Origin: an uncultured Holophagaceae bacterium | GTDB lineage: Bacteria; Acidobacteriota; Holophagae; Holophagales; Holophagaceae | NCBI GenBank assembly: GCA_903840385.1 | Contig: CAIMFT010000105.1 | Coordinates: forward strand, 1 to 64,000 | Reading direction: 5' to 3' | Length of the DNA stretch: 64,000 bases | Shown: one piece after another, positions 31,074 through 39,752 of the stretch | How positions within the stretch are numbered: the stretch's first letter is position 1 | Layout: each line of letters opens with the position of its first letter | Position numbers and translations under genes: made by a program | Notes under the pieces: generated by a model | What the model was told of the DNA's origin: nothing | Seen by the model: the letters and a program-made list of their open reading frames with translations, nothing else | Database searches by the model: none

Positions 31074-32207
31074 TCAGGCCTGGGCGCTGTTGGCGAAACG
31101 AACGGGCATGAGGACGTAGCGGAAGCTGAAGTCCTCGAGGCTGGGACTCATGAAGACACCCTGGCCCACTTCATCCTTGAACTGGTACACGACCTCTTCG
31201 CCAGGCAGCCGCTCCAGCAGCTCGGTGAGGTAGTCGATGTTGAAGGCCAGCTCGAAGGGCTGCTCTTCGCCCGAGAACGGCAGGGTCGCCTGGTTCACGC
31301 CCTCGTCGGGGTGCTGGAAGACCGTGCGCAGGTTGGGGAATTCGTAGAAAAGACGGACGTTCTTGTTGTAGTCGTCCTTCTTTAAGCCGACGAAGCGCAG
31401 GGTGCGCAGGAAGCCTTCCCGGTCCACGATCACCCGCTTGGGCAGCTCCGCCGGAAGCACCTTCTCGTAGGCGGGATAGTTGCCTGTGACCAGGCGGGTG
31501 CTGAACTTGAGACCGGGCTGATCCAGGAACAGCGTGGTCCCATCCCAACAGAGCTCCACCTCGCCCTCGTCGCCGAGGAGGGTGGGGATCAGGTCGAGGG
31601 CCCGCTTGGGTACGATCAGGCGGACATCATCCTTGAGGCTCGTCTCACAGGGCACTTCGGCCACTGCGAGGCGGAAACCGTCCGTAGAGACAACGCGGAC
31701 GTGGTGCTTGGACAGATGCAGCAGCACGGCCGAGAGCGTCGGCTTGGTGGCATCCCGGCTCACGGCGATGGCACCCAGCTGGATGGCGCGCTTGAGGCGC
31801 AGCACAGGGATCCGCACCACCGGCAGGTCCTGGTTCGGAGACGGCAGCTCGGGGAAGCCCTCGCCAGGCTGGATGTTGTGCTCGGAGTTCATGCCCTTGG
31901 CGCGCAGCCACAGGCGACCACCGGCTTCGGGACACTCGAGGCTGAGGATGCCCTCGGGGAACACGCGCACGGTCTCGATGAACTTCTTGCCGGGAACAGC
32001 CATGGTCCACTGCCCCTGACCTTCACCGGGGACCGTGGCTTCGAAGGCCAGCTCCATGTCCGTGGCCTTGAGGACGACTTCCTTGGGACGAACGTCCACG
32101 AGGATGTGCTGGAGGATGGGAAGGGTGACCCGTCGGTCCAGAGCATGCCTCAACAGGGCCAGTGTCCGGTCCAGACGTTCCTTAGAAACCTGTAACTGAA
32201 GACTCAT
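31074..32207 (-). CDS. dnaN: DNA polymerase III beta sliding clamp
   Basis: LPILQHILVDV, VSTDGFRLAVAEV, C-terminal FSFRYVLMPVR. Confidence 0.96.
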   Translation of the reverse strand: MSLQLQVSKERLDRTLALLRHALDRRVTLPILQHILVDVRPKEVVLKATDMELAFEATVPGEGQGQWTMAVPGKKFIETVRVFPEGILSLECPEAGGRLWLRAKGMNSEHNIQPGEGFPELPSPNQDLPVVRIPVLRLKRAIQLGAIAVSRDATKPTLSAVLLHLSKHHVRVVSTDGFRLAVAEVPCETSLKDDVRLIVPKRALDLIPTLLGDEGEVELCWDGTTLFLDQPGLKFSTRLVTGNYPAYEKVLPAELPKRVIVDREGFLRTLRFVGLKKDDYNKNVRLFYEFPNLRTVFQHPDEGVNQATLPFSGEEQPFELAFNIDYLTELLERLPGEEVVYQFKDEVGQGVFMSPSLEDFSFRYVLMPVRFANSAQA

Positions 32208-32422
32208 GTATCACCCTTGATGATGCTGAGGAGCGGGCCAACCTGTGGAAAGGCTTGTCAAAGCCCTATCCTACCGGACTTTCCCTGCTCAGGACAGGCT
32301 GTGGAAAGGGGCCTGGGAAGGGCACAGAGGGGGCGCGCATCCCCGGACAGCTCCCCCAGGAAGGGTCCCTTGTGGACTGGGACCGCACCCACCCTGTGGA
32401 TAACAACAGAAGACCAATTAAA
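32208..32422. other. Candidate oriC / DnaA-box cluster between dnaA and dnaN
   Basis: Same-orientation DnaA-box-like 9-mers: TGTGGAAAG (32244), TGTGGAAAG (32300), TGTGGACTG (32371), TGTGGATAA (32395); AT-rich AACAACAGAAGACCAATTAAATCAGTGAATAC adjacent. Confidence 0.75.
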
Positions 32423-33805
32423 TCAGTGAATACTATTCAAGAGGGCCTGGACCATCCTGTGGAATTCGGGATCCCGCTTCATGCGCTCCCGAACGGACCC
32501 GATGGCATTCATCACCGTCGAGTGGTGCATGTTGAACGCCCGCCCGATGTCCGTGAAGGCCTGGGAGGCAATTTCCCGGGCGAGGTACATGGCCACCTGG
32601 CGAGGCAGCAGGATGGCCTGGGTCCGGGAGCGCTTCTTCATGAGATCGGCGTAGGAGACGTTGAAGGTCTCGGCGGTCATGCGGTAGATGCGCTCGGGCG
32701 GAATAGGGGCAGAGGCTTCCTCTCCACTCTGGCCCTGGAAGGCCGCATGGGCCACCTCGAGGGTGGGGGGAATCCCCAGCAGGCTGGCCTGGAAGATCAC
32801 CCGCGTGAGGAAGCCCTCCAGGTCCCGCACGCTCCCCTTGGCCTTGTGGGCGATGAAGGTGAGCACGTCCTCGGGGATGGGGGGCACGTTCTTGAAGTCA
32901 GCATCCTCAAGCTTTTTCCGCAGGATGGCGATGCGGGTCTCGAAGTCGGGGGGCTGGATGTCGGCGGTGAGGCCCCACTTGAAGCGGGTGATCAGCCGCT
33001 CGTGGCAGCCTTCGAGCTTCTGGGGGGGCTTGTCCGAGGTGATGACGATCTGTTTCCCATGCTGGAGCAGGTGCTCAAGGATGTAGAAGATCTCCTCCTG
33101 GGTCCGCTCCATCTTGCCCAGCGTCTGTACGTCATCCAGGAGGAGGACGTCGTTCTGCTGGTACTTCTTGCGCATGGGCTCGGTGTTCTTGACGCGGATG
33201 GCCACCGTCAGCTCGTTGAAGAAGTTGTCCACCTTGACGTAGGCCACCCGCAGTCCCGGGTTGCTCTCCAGCAGGCCCTTGCCGATCCCCACCATCAAGT
33301 GGGTCTTGCCGAGGCCGGTGCCGCCATAGATGAACAGCGGGTTCATGCTGAGCGGCGTCGCCGCCTTGCCGTGGTTGTCCACCACGGCCCGGGCCGCAGC
33401 AAAGGCCAGCTGGCTGCCAGGGCCCACCACGAAGCGGTCCAGGGTGTAGCGGTTGAAGAGGGAGGGCAGCGCGGCCTGGCCCTCGGCAGCCTCCACGGGG
33501 GCTGCCGTCGCGCGCTTGGCGGGCTTGGAGGCAACCTTGGGGGCCCCATCCACCCGGAACTCCAGGCGCAGGTCCGCCAGGCCAGCCAGGGCCAAGGCGT
33601 CACTGAACTCCTCGGGTAGCTGCTGCTCGATCCACAGCTTGGCGGCCGCGCTGGGGACCTGCACCCACAGCGTTCCGTCCTTCAACTGGAGGGGCGCACA
33701 GGGGGCGATCCACTCGCGGAAGCTGGCTTCTGGAAGCTGCTTGGCCAGCCCTTGGCGGATGGTTTCCCAGAGGGCGGCGGGGTCTGTCGAACGCATCGTG
33801 TTCAC
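32423..33805 (-). CDS. dnaA: Chromosomal replication initiator DnaA
   Basis: FIYGGTGLGKTHLM Walker A, DVLLLDDVQTLGKMERTQEEIF, C-terminal IGRAFNMHHSTVMNAIGSV. Confidence 0.97.
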   Translation of the reverse strand: MNTMRSTDPAALWETIRQGLAKQLPEASFREWIAPCAPLQLKDGTLWVQVPSAAAKLWIEQQLPEEFSDALALAGLADLRLEFRVDGAPKVASKPAKRATAAPVEAAEGQAALPSLFNRYTLDRFVVGPGSQLAFAAARAVVDNHGKAATPLSMNPLFIYGGTGLGKTHLMVGIGKGLLESNPGLRVAYVKVDNFFNELTVAIRVKNTEPMRKKYQQNDVLLLDDVQTLGKMERTQEEIFYILEHLLQHGKQIVITSDKPPQKLEGCHERLITRFKWGLTADIQPPDFETRIAILRKKLEDADFKNVPPIPEDVLTFIAHKAKGSVRDLEGFLTRVIFQASLLGIPPTLEVAHAAFQGQSGEEASAPIPPERIYRMTAETFNVSYADLMKKRSRTQAILLPRQVAMYLAREIASQAFTDIGRAFNMHHSTVMNAIGSVRERMKRDPEFHRMVQALLNSIH

Positions 33806-34001
33806 CGGGGAGCGGCCACTGAGCGCGCCGTCGGCCGGGGCGCCACACGCGCTCCAACCACGCCATGCTCGCGGGGGGAACCCAATCTAGCATCCTCGGG
33901 GCGGGGTTGGGCGGATGGAAATGCCCTTGAGTGAGGCGAACACCGCTGATATCGTTGAAGGTTCGTCCTCCCCCCCGGGAGGGGACCCCCGAGGTGGAAC
34001 C

Positions 34002-34136
34002 ATGAAGCGTACCTTTCAGCCCAACAATCGTCGCCGCGCCAAGACCCACGGGTTCCTGAGCCGCATGAAGACCAAGAACGGCCGCCTGGTGCTCAAGCGC
34101 CGGCGCGCGAAGGGCCGCCACGTCCTGGCGCTCTAG
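34002..34136 (+). CDS. rpmH: 50S ribosomal protein L34
   Basis: [42 protein letters not shown]. Confidence 0.98.
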   Translation: MKRTFQPNNRRRAKTHGFLSRMKTKNGRLVLKRRRAKGRHVLAL

Positions 34137-34158
34137 AACGCCGGCCGGGCTTCGCCCC

Positions 34159-34527
34159 GTGATCTTCAAGGGCCGATTCCGCACGGTCCGCCACAAGGAC
34201 CACGCGGTTCCCGCACCCCTGCCCCGGCCCCTGCTGGGGCATTCGTCGTGTCTGGACATCCGCGCCTGGCAACACCCCGGCGCAGAGGGTCCCTTGCTGC
34301 TGGTGACCTCCCCCAAGAAGTGTGGGCCAGCGGTGCAGCGCAACGGCTTTCGGCGCAGGGTGCGCATGGCCTTCCTCGCAGGTCTGGACCCCATTCAGGG
34401 GCACCCCTGGGTGGTCTGGGTACGCCCCAGTCGGACCGCCCCGCCTGTTGAGGGCATCCGCATCCAGGACATCGCCACGCAGTTGCAGCTGGCCCTCCGC
34501 CGACTCCCCACCCTGGATACCCCATGA
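34159..34527 (+). CDS. rnpA: Ribonuclease P protein component (divergent)
   Basis: Between rpmH and yidC; KKCGPAVQRNGFRRRVRMAF resembles RnpA K-x-RN-x3-RR motif. Confidence 0.85.
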   Translation: MIFKGRFRTVRHKDHAVPAPLPRPLLGHSSCLDIRAWQHPGAEGPLLLVTSPKKCGPAVQRNGFRRRVRMAFLAGLDPIQGHPWVVWVRPSRTAPPVEGIRIQDIATQLQLALRRLPTLDTP

Positions 34528-36077
34528 ACAATCGGAATGTCATCTACTTCGTCATCGGCAGCATGATCCTGCTGGGCGGCCAGTTCTGGCTGTCCTCGCG
34601 CTACCCCAAGGCTGCGCCGGTGGCCGAGGCAAAGGTCGCTGCCCCCGCTCAGGCCCAGGCTACGGCGGCTCCTGCCACTGCCGCTGCACCAGTGGCTTCG
34701 GCTGCTGCCCCCGCTGCTGGCGCCACCAAGGTGGCCGATCCCGCCGCCACCTTTTCCGTGGCCAACAACGAGCTGGCCCTCACTTGGCAGGTGTCCACCG
34801 GGGCGCTGAAGCAGGTGGTCTGGCGCCAGGACGGCACGAAGTTCTTCCCCGCCTCCTTCCCTGGCCTCGCGGCCTTCCGGGGGACCGGCTTTGAGGGCGT
34901 CCGGCAAGAGGAAATGGGTACCAGGGGCACCGCCGTGATCTTCGAGAACGCCTCGGGCGAGCGCTTGTCCTACCTGGTCCCCCCCCGCGGCCACGTGCTC
35001 CAGGTGGAGGGTGCCTCTCCCCGCGGCGCCGCCGTCCTGCTCATTGCCAACCCCGCCACCGAGGAACCCGTCAAGCACCTGGGCCGCCTGTTCACCCTCA
35101 GCGACAAGGGCGTGGAGGCCGTGACCTGGACCGAAATGCTGAACGATCCGTTCTTCAGCTTCCTGGGCTCCAAGCGCAAGGTCCTGCCCCCCGCCGCCGA
35201 GCGCCTGGGCCTGGATGCCGGCCTCGAAAAGGATGAGAAGAACCAGCGCAATCACTACTTTGCAGCCCTCTGGAAGCTGCCGCGCCCCGCTGCCACGGAT
35301 GCCGCAGGCTACCTCCTGGTACCCCAGACCGCCCAACCCCTGGGCTCGCTCTACCTGGGACCCAAGCGAGACGAGCCCCTGTTGGCCTTTGAGAAGCCCT
35401 TCACTCAAGTCATCGACTACGGCTTCTTTGGCGCCGTGGCCCAGGGCCTGTTCTGGATCCTGAAGAAGCTCCATGCCCTCGTTGGCAACTGGGGTTGGGC
35501 CATCGTGATCTTCACGATCGTCATCCGCCTCGCCACCTGGCACTTGAACACCAAGCAGACCATCTCCATGCTCCGCATGAAGGACTTTGAGCCGCACCAG
35601 AAGGCCCTCCAGGCCAAGTACGAGAAGTTCGGCAACGACATGACCAAGAAGGCCGAGATGAACAAGGAGCTCATGGAGCTCTACAAGAAGAACGGCCACA
35701 ACCCAATGGGCGGCTGCCTGCCCATGCTGCTGCAGATGCCCATCTTCCTGGCCCTGTGGTCCATGCTGAATGCCGTCTTCGAGCTGCGCCAGGCCCCCTT
35801 CTTTGGCTGGATCACCGACCTGTCCGGCAAGGACCCCTACTTCATCTACCCCGTGCTCATGGGCGCCTCCATGTTCGCCCAGCAGTACGTGACACCCGCC
35901 GTGGGGGACCCCGCCCAGCGCAAGATGATGCTGGTGCTCATGCCGGTCATGATGACCTTCATGTTCGCCTCGAGTCCCGCCGGGCTTACGATCTACTACT
36001 TCGTGTTCAACATGATCGGCCTGGGTCAGACCTGGTGGATCATGCGGTCCTACCAGCCTGAACCCATCAAGCTCTAG
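34524..36077 (+). CDS. yidC: Membrane protein insertase YidC
   Basis: MNNRNVIYFVIGSMILL; periplasmic domain; NPMGGCLPMLLQMPIFLALW. Confidence 0.97.
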   Translation: MNNRNVIYFVIGSMILLGGQFWLSSRYPKAAPVAEAKVAAPAQAQATAAPATAAAPVASAAAPAAGATKVADPAATFSVANNELALTWQVSTGALKQVVWRQDGTKFFPASFPGLAAFRGTGFEGVRQEEMGTRGTAVIFENASGERLSYLVPPRGHVLQVEGASPRGAAVLLIANPATEEPVKHLGRLFTLSDKGVEAVTWTEMLNDPFFSFLGSKRKVLPPAAERLGLDAGLEKDEKNQRNHYFAALWKLPRPAATDAAGYLLVPQTAQPLGSLYLGPKRDEPLLAFEKPFTQVIDYGFFGAVAQGLFWILKKLHALVGNWGWAIVIFTIVIRLATWHLNTKQTISMLRMKDFEPHQKALQAKYEKFGNDMTKKAEMNKELMELYKKNGHNPMGGCLPMLLQMPIFLALWSMLNAVFELRQAPFFGWITDLSGKDPYFIYPVLMGASMFAQQYVTPAVGDPAQRKMMLVLMPVMMTFMFASSPAGLTIYYFVFNMIGLGQTWWIMRSYQPEPIKL

Positions 36078-36087
36078 GAGTCCCGCC

Positions 36088-36552
36088 ATGCGCAGAAGCA
36101 GCGCCAGTCTGGAATCCGTGCCCGAGCTCATCGCCCGCTGGGGGGCCCACCTGGGCCTCGCCGTGGAGGCGAAGTTCGTCCCCTCCGGCGACGAGGAGGC
36201 CTTCCCCAACCGCGTGCTGGTGGGGGGCCCTGACGCCGCCCTGCTGGGTGCCAACCGGGGTGCAGCCCTGGATGCCCTCCAGTTCCTGGTCCACGAGGCC
36301 CAGGGCGAGCGGGAGGATCTGAAGCTGGCCTACCTGGATGTGCGGGGCGCCCGCCTCTTCCGCATGCAGGAGGTCATGGCCATGGGCCTCTTTGCCGCCC
36401 AGAAGGCCCGCGAGCTGGGCAGCCATACCTTGGGGGCCCTGAGTGCCCGGGAGCGCCGCTGGGTGCACCTGGTGGTCAGCCGTGAAGAGGGCCTGGGTAC
36501 CGAGAGCGAGGGTGTCGGCACCTTCAAGCCCGTCAAGGTCTTCCGGAAGTAG
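36088..36552 (+). CDS. Jag/KhpB-like RNA-binding protein (KH/R3H)
   Basis: GANRGAALDALQFLVHEA; ARELGSHTLGALSARERRWVHL; position after yidC. Confidence 0.85.
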   Translation: MRRSSASLESVPELIARWGAHLGLAVEAKFVPSGDEEAFPNRVLVGGPDAALLGANRGAALDALQFLVHEAQGEREDLKLAYLDVRGARLFRMQEVMAMGLFAAQKARELGSHTLGALSARERRWVHLVVSREEGLGTESEGVGTFKPVKVFRK

Positions 36553-36561
36553 ACTGGGCGG

Positions 36562-37869
36562 GTGAGTCTCCTCCCTGATCCCATCTGTGCCCCGGCCACC
36601 CCGCTGTTTCCCTCGGCGGTGGCCGTGGTGCGGGTGTCGGGCCCCGGCCTCCAGTCCGTGCTGGCGCCCCTGCTGCACCTGCCCGCGCCCCGCCGGGCGG
36701 AGGTGCGGACCCTGCGCTGGGGCGGGTTCCAGGAGAAGGCCCTGGTGCTTTTCTTTGCGGCCCCCGCCAGCTACACGGGGGAGGACCTGGTGGAGCTCCA
36801 GGTCCACGGCAACCCCCTCCTGGTGCGCCGCCTCCTGGCCCACCTGGGCAGCCTGGGGGTGCGCCCGGCCGAACCCGGTGAGTTCACCCGGCGGGCCCTC
36901 TGCAACGGCAAACAGGGACTGCTGGAGGCCGAGGCCCTGGGGGACCTGGTGGCCGCCGAGACCGACACCCAGCTGCGCTTGGCCCAGGCCCGGGCCGGGG
37001 CCCAGCCCCTGTGGATCAAAGAGGGCCGAGCGCTCCTGACGCCCTGGATGGCGCGAGCTGAGGCGGTGGTGGACTACGGTGAAGAAGAGGGTATTGCGCT
37101 GAATTTAGACGAGTTAAAAATCGAGTTATCCGACCTATGCACCCGGTTCCACGTGGAACAGAGCCGCTGCCGGGCCGCTCGCCACCTGCGGGACGGCATC
37201 CGCCTGGCCCTGGTGGGTCGCCCCAATGCCGGGAAGAGCGCCCTCTTTAATGCCCTGGCCGGCGAGGACCGGGCCATCGTCACTGACACCCCGGGCACCA
37301 CCCGGGATGTCCTGGAGGTCCGCTGTGAGTGGCGGGGCCTGCCCCTGCGCCTCTTTGACACGGCGGGGGTGCGGGCGACCCAGGACCCCCTGGAGTCCCT
37401 GGGCATCGCCCGGGTGGCACCGGTCCTGGAGGCTGCGGACCTCGTGCTCCACCTGCTCCCAACCCAGGATGCGGAGGTGGATCCTGCCCTGGCCGCAGCC
37501 CTGGCCCCCTTTGTGGGCAAGGTCCTGGAGATTCGGACCTTCGGCGACCTGGGCACCGCCCCCGGGACCGTTGTTTCGGCCCTGACGGGGGATCTGGATG
37601 CCCTGGAAGAGGCCCTCCGGGAGCGTCTGCTGGGAGGCTTGGCCCCGGATGCCTGCTTCGGCGCCCTGGCCACCGAGCGTCAGTCTGCCCTCCTGGCTGA
37701 CCTCGTCCGGCAGGTGGAGCTCTTGTTGGGTCTCCCTGCCGAGTGTCCCCCCGAGCTACCGGCCTCGCTCCTTCAGGGGGTCTGGGCCCTGCTGGCCCGC
37801 CTGACAGGCGAGGACCGCACGGACACGGCCTTGGACGCCTTGTTCCAAGGGTTCTGTCTCGGGAAGTAG
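36562..37869 (+). CDS. mnmE: tRNA modification GTPase MnmE (GTG start)
   Basis: ASYTGEDLVELQVHGN, GRPNAGKSALFNAL, TDTPGTTRDVLEV, DTAGVR, C-terminal FCLGK. Confidence 0.95.
   Translation: MSLLPDPICAPATPLFPSAVAVVRVSGPGLQSVLAPLLHLPAPRRAEVRTLRWGGFQEKALVLFFAAPASYTGEDLVELQVHGNPLLVRRLLAHLGSLGVRPAEPGEFTRRALCNGKQGLLEAEALGDLVAAETDTQLRLAQARAGAQPLWIKEGRALLTPWMARAEAVVDYGEEEGIALNLDELKIELSDLCTRFHVEQSRCRAARHLRDGIRLALVGRPNAGKSALFNALAGEDRAIVTDTPGTTRDVLEVRCEWRGLPLRLFDTAGVRATQDPLESLGIARVAPVLEAADLVLHLLPTQDAEVDPALAAALAPFVGKVLEIRTFGDLGTAPGTVVSALTGDLDALEEALRERLLGGLAPDACFGALATERQSALLADLVRQVELLLGLPAECPPELPASLLQGVWALLARLTGEDRTDTALDALFQGFCLGK
37145..37160. promoter_or_regulatory. parS-like site within mnmE
   Basis: GGTTCCACGTGGAACA, read in frame as R-F-H-V-E-Q. 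Confidence 0.8.
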
Positions 37870-37902
37870 GCTGGGTCGAAGTAGACTGGCTCGGGAGGCG
37901 GG

Positions 37903-39363
37903 ATGCGGCCAGGCTTTGAGGCGGTGATCGGGTTGGAGGTCCATGTTCAGTTGCGGACCCAGTCCAAGATGTTCTGCGCCTGTCGCAACACGGCGGGCGC
38001 CCCCCCGAACACACTCACCTGCCCGGTCTGCCTGGGTCTGCCCGGAGCCCTGCCGGTGCTCAATGCTGAGGCCGTCCGCATGGCCCTGGCCCTGGGTCTG
38101 GCCACCGAGGCCCGCCTCCAGCCCCGCAGCACCTTCTACCGCAAGCAGTACTTCTACCCAGACCTGCCCAAGGGCTACCAGATCACCCAGGGCCCCGTGG
38201 CCATCGTGGAGGGTGGGCACCTGGACATCCCCGGAGACCCAGCGGTGCGCAGCGGCGATGGCCCGGTGCGGATCCACCTGGAGCGGGCCCACCTGGAGGA
38301 GGATGCGGGCAAGAGCCAGCACGACCCCAGTGGGAACACCAGCGTCGTGGACCTGAATCGGGCCGGGGTTCCCCTCCTGGAGATCGTCGGCGCCCCGGAC
38401 CTGCGCAGCGCCCAGGAGGCCTCGGACTGCATGAAGGCGCTGCACCGCTTGGTGGTGGCCCTGGGCATCTGTGAGGGCAACCTGGAGGAGGGCAACTTCC
38501 GCTGCGACGCCAATGTGAGTGTGCGGAAAACCGGGGACCCAGTCCTGGGTACACGCGTGGAAGTGAAGAATCTAAACTCGTTCCGATTTTTGCGGCAGGC
38601 ACTCGACTTTGAAATTGAGCGGCAGAGCACCGTCCTGGAAGGGGGCGGTACCGTGGGGATGGAGACCCGCGGCTGGGACACCGAGGCTGGCGAGACCCGC
38701 CTCCAGCGCTCCAAGGAAGCGGCCATGGACTACCGCTACTTCCCGGAGCCGGACCTGCCGGTACTGACCGTGGACCCCGCCGAAGTCGAAGCTGTTCGAA
38801 GCACCCTGCCAGAGCTCCCGGAGCAGCGCATCCAGCGCTGGCGGACCGACCACGGCCTTGGCCTGGAGGAGGCCCAGACCCTGGCCCAGAGCCCGGCCTT
38901 CGCCGACTACTTCGAGCGCCTGAGTCGCCTCAGCGGGACGGGACGCGGGTCTGCGGCCTGGATGCTGGGCGAGGTGAGCCGGACGCTCAACACCACCGGG
39001 GCGGACATCACAGCCTTCCCACTCGCGCCAGAGGTCCTCGCGGGCCTGGTGCGGCTGGTGGAGGCCCGGACCCTCTCTTTTGGAGCCGCCAAAGACCAGG
39101 TCTTCCCCGCCCTGCTGGCGGGCGAGGGTGATGCGGACGCCGTGGTGGCCCGGCTGGGCTTGGCTCAGGTCCATAACCGCGAGGCCATCACCGTCCTGGT
39201 GGCCCAGATCCTGGAAGCCCACCCGGGACCCGTGGCCCTGGTCCGAGCCGGCAAGGACAGCCTCCGGGGCTTCCTGGTGGGGCAGGTCTTGAAGGCCGGC
39301 GGGGGTCGCCTGGACGCCAAGGTGGTGCAGGAAGTCTTGGCAGAGACCCTGGCCCGGAGCTGA
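37903..39363 (+). CDS. gatB: Asp/Glu-tRNA(Asn/Gln) amidotransferase subunit B
   Basis: FEAVIGLEVHVQLRTQSKMFC, YPDLPKGYQITQ, DFNRAGVPLLEI-like VDLNRAGVPLLEIV, VEVKNLNSFRF. Confidence 0.97.
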   Translation: MRPGFEAVIGLEVHVQLRTQSKMFCACRNTAGAPPNTLTCPVCLGLPGALPVLNAEAVRMALALGLATEARLQPRSTFYRKQYFYPDLPKGYQITQGPVAIVEGGHLDIPGDPAVRSGDGPVRIHLERAHLEEDAGKSQHDPSGNTSVVDLNRAGVPLLEIVGAPDLRSAQEASDCMKALHRLVVALGICEGNLEEGNFRCDANVSVRKTGDPVLGTRVEVKNLNSFRFLRQALDFEIERQSTVLEGGGTVGMETRGWDTEAGETRLQRSKEAAMDYRYFPEPDLPVLTVDPAEVEAVRSTLPELPEQRIQRWRTDHGLGLEEAQTLAQSPAFADYFERLSRLSGTGRGSAAWMLGEVSRTLNTTGADITAFPLAPEVLAGLVRLVEARTLSFGAAKDQVFPALLAGEGDADAVVARLGLAQVHNREAITVLVAQILEAHPGPVALVRAGKDSLRGFLVGQVLKAGGGRLDAKVVQEVLAETLARS

Positions 39364-39384
39364 GTCCGGCCCCATGCTGGGGAC

Positions 39385-39672
39385 ATGACCCACGAGATCC
39401 CCTCCGCCCTGCAGGCCTACCACCCCGGAGTGGCGCATATCTGCCAGGGGTGTGGCTCTTCGGTGGTGGATGCGGTCATGACCGAGGGGGAACCCTTCCA
39501 CTGCCTGAGCTGTCGGGGCCTGGTTGCGCCGCCCGAGGATGAGCTCACCCGCGCTGCGCTGGAGGATGCGGCCCCCCATGCCATCGAGGAGAGCGGGCCC
39601 ACCATGTGGCGCCTGGTGGCCATCCTGACCTTTGCGGTGGGCGCCCTGGCCTTCGTGTTCTGGCGGCGCTAA
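39385..39672 (+). CDS. Small zinc-ribbon, C-terminally membrane-anchored protein
   Basis: CQGCGSSVVDAVMTEGEPFHCLSC; C-terminal TM plus WRR. Confidence 0.65.
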   Translation: MTHEIPSALQAYHPGVAHICQGCGSSVVDAVMTEGEPFHCLSCRGLVAPPEDELTRAALEDAAPHAIEESGPTMWRLVAILTFAVGALAFVFWRR

Positions 39673-39752
39673 GACCTTCGATGAGCTGGTGAGGCGCTGC
39701 CGGGCGGTGACCCGGGCCGCCGGAGCCCCTATGCTGGGGACTGGAGCTGACC

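Noticed and set aside
33806-34001. Alternative oriC between dnaA and rpmH
   Set aside because: No convincing DnaA boxes seen there; the dnaA-dnaN spacer has a cluster.
34395-36254. 619-aa minus-strand ORF antisense to yidC
   Set aside because: Shadow ORF; yidC is clear on the plus strand.
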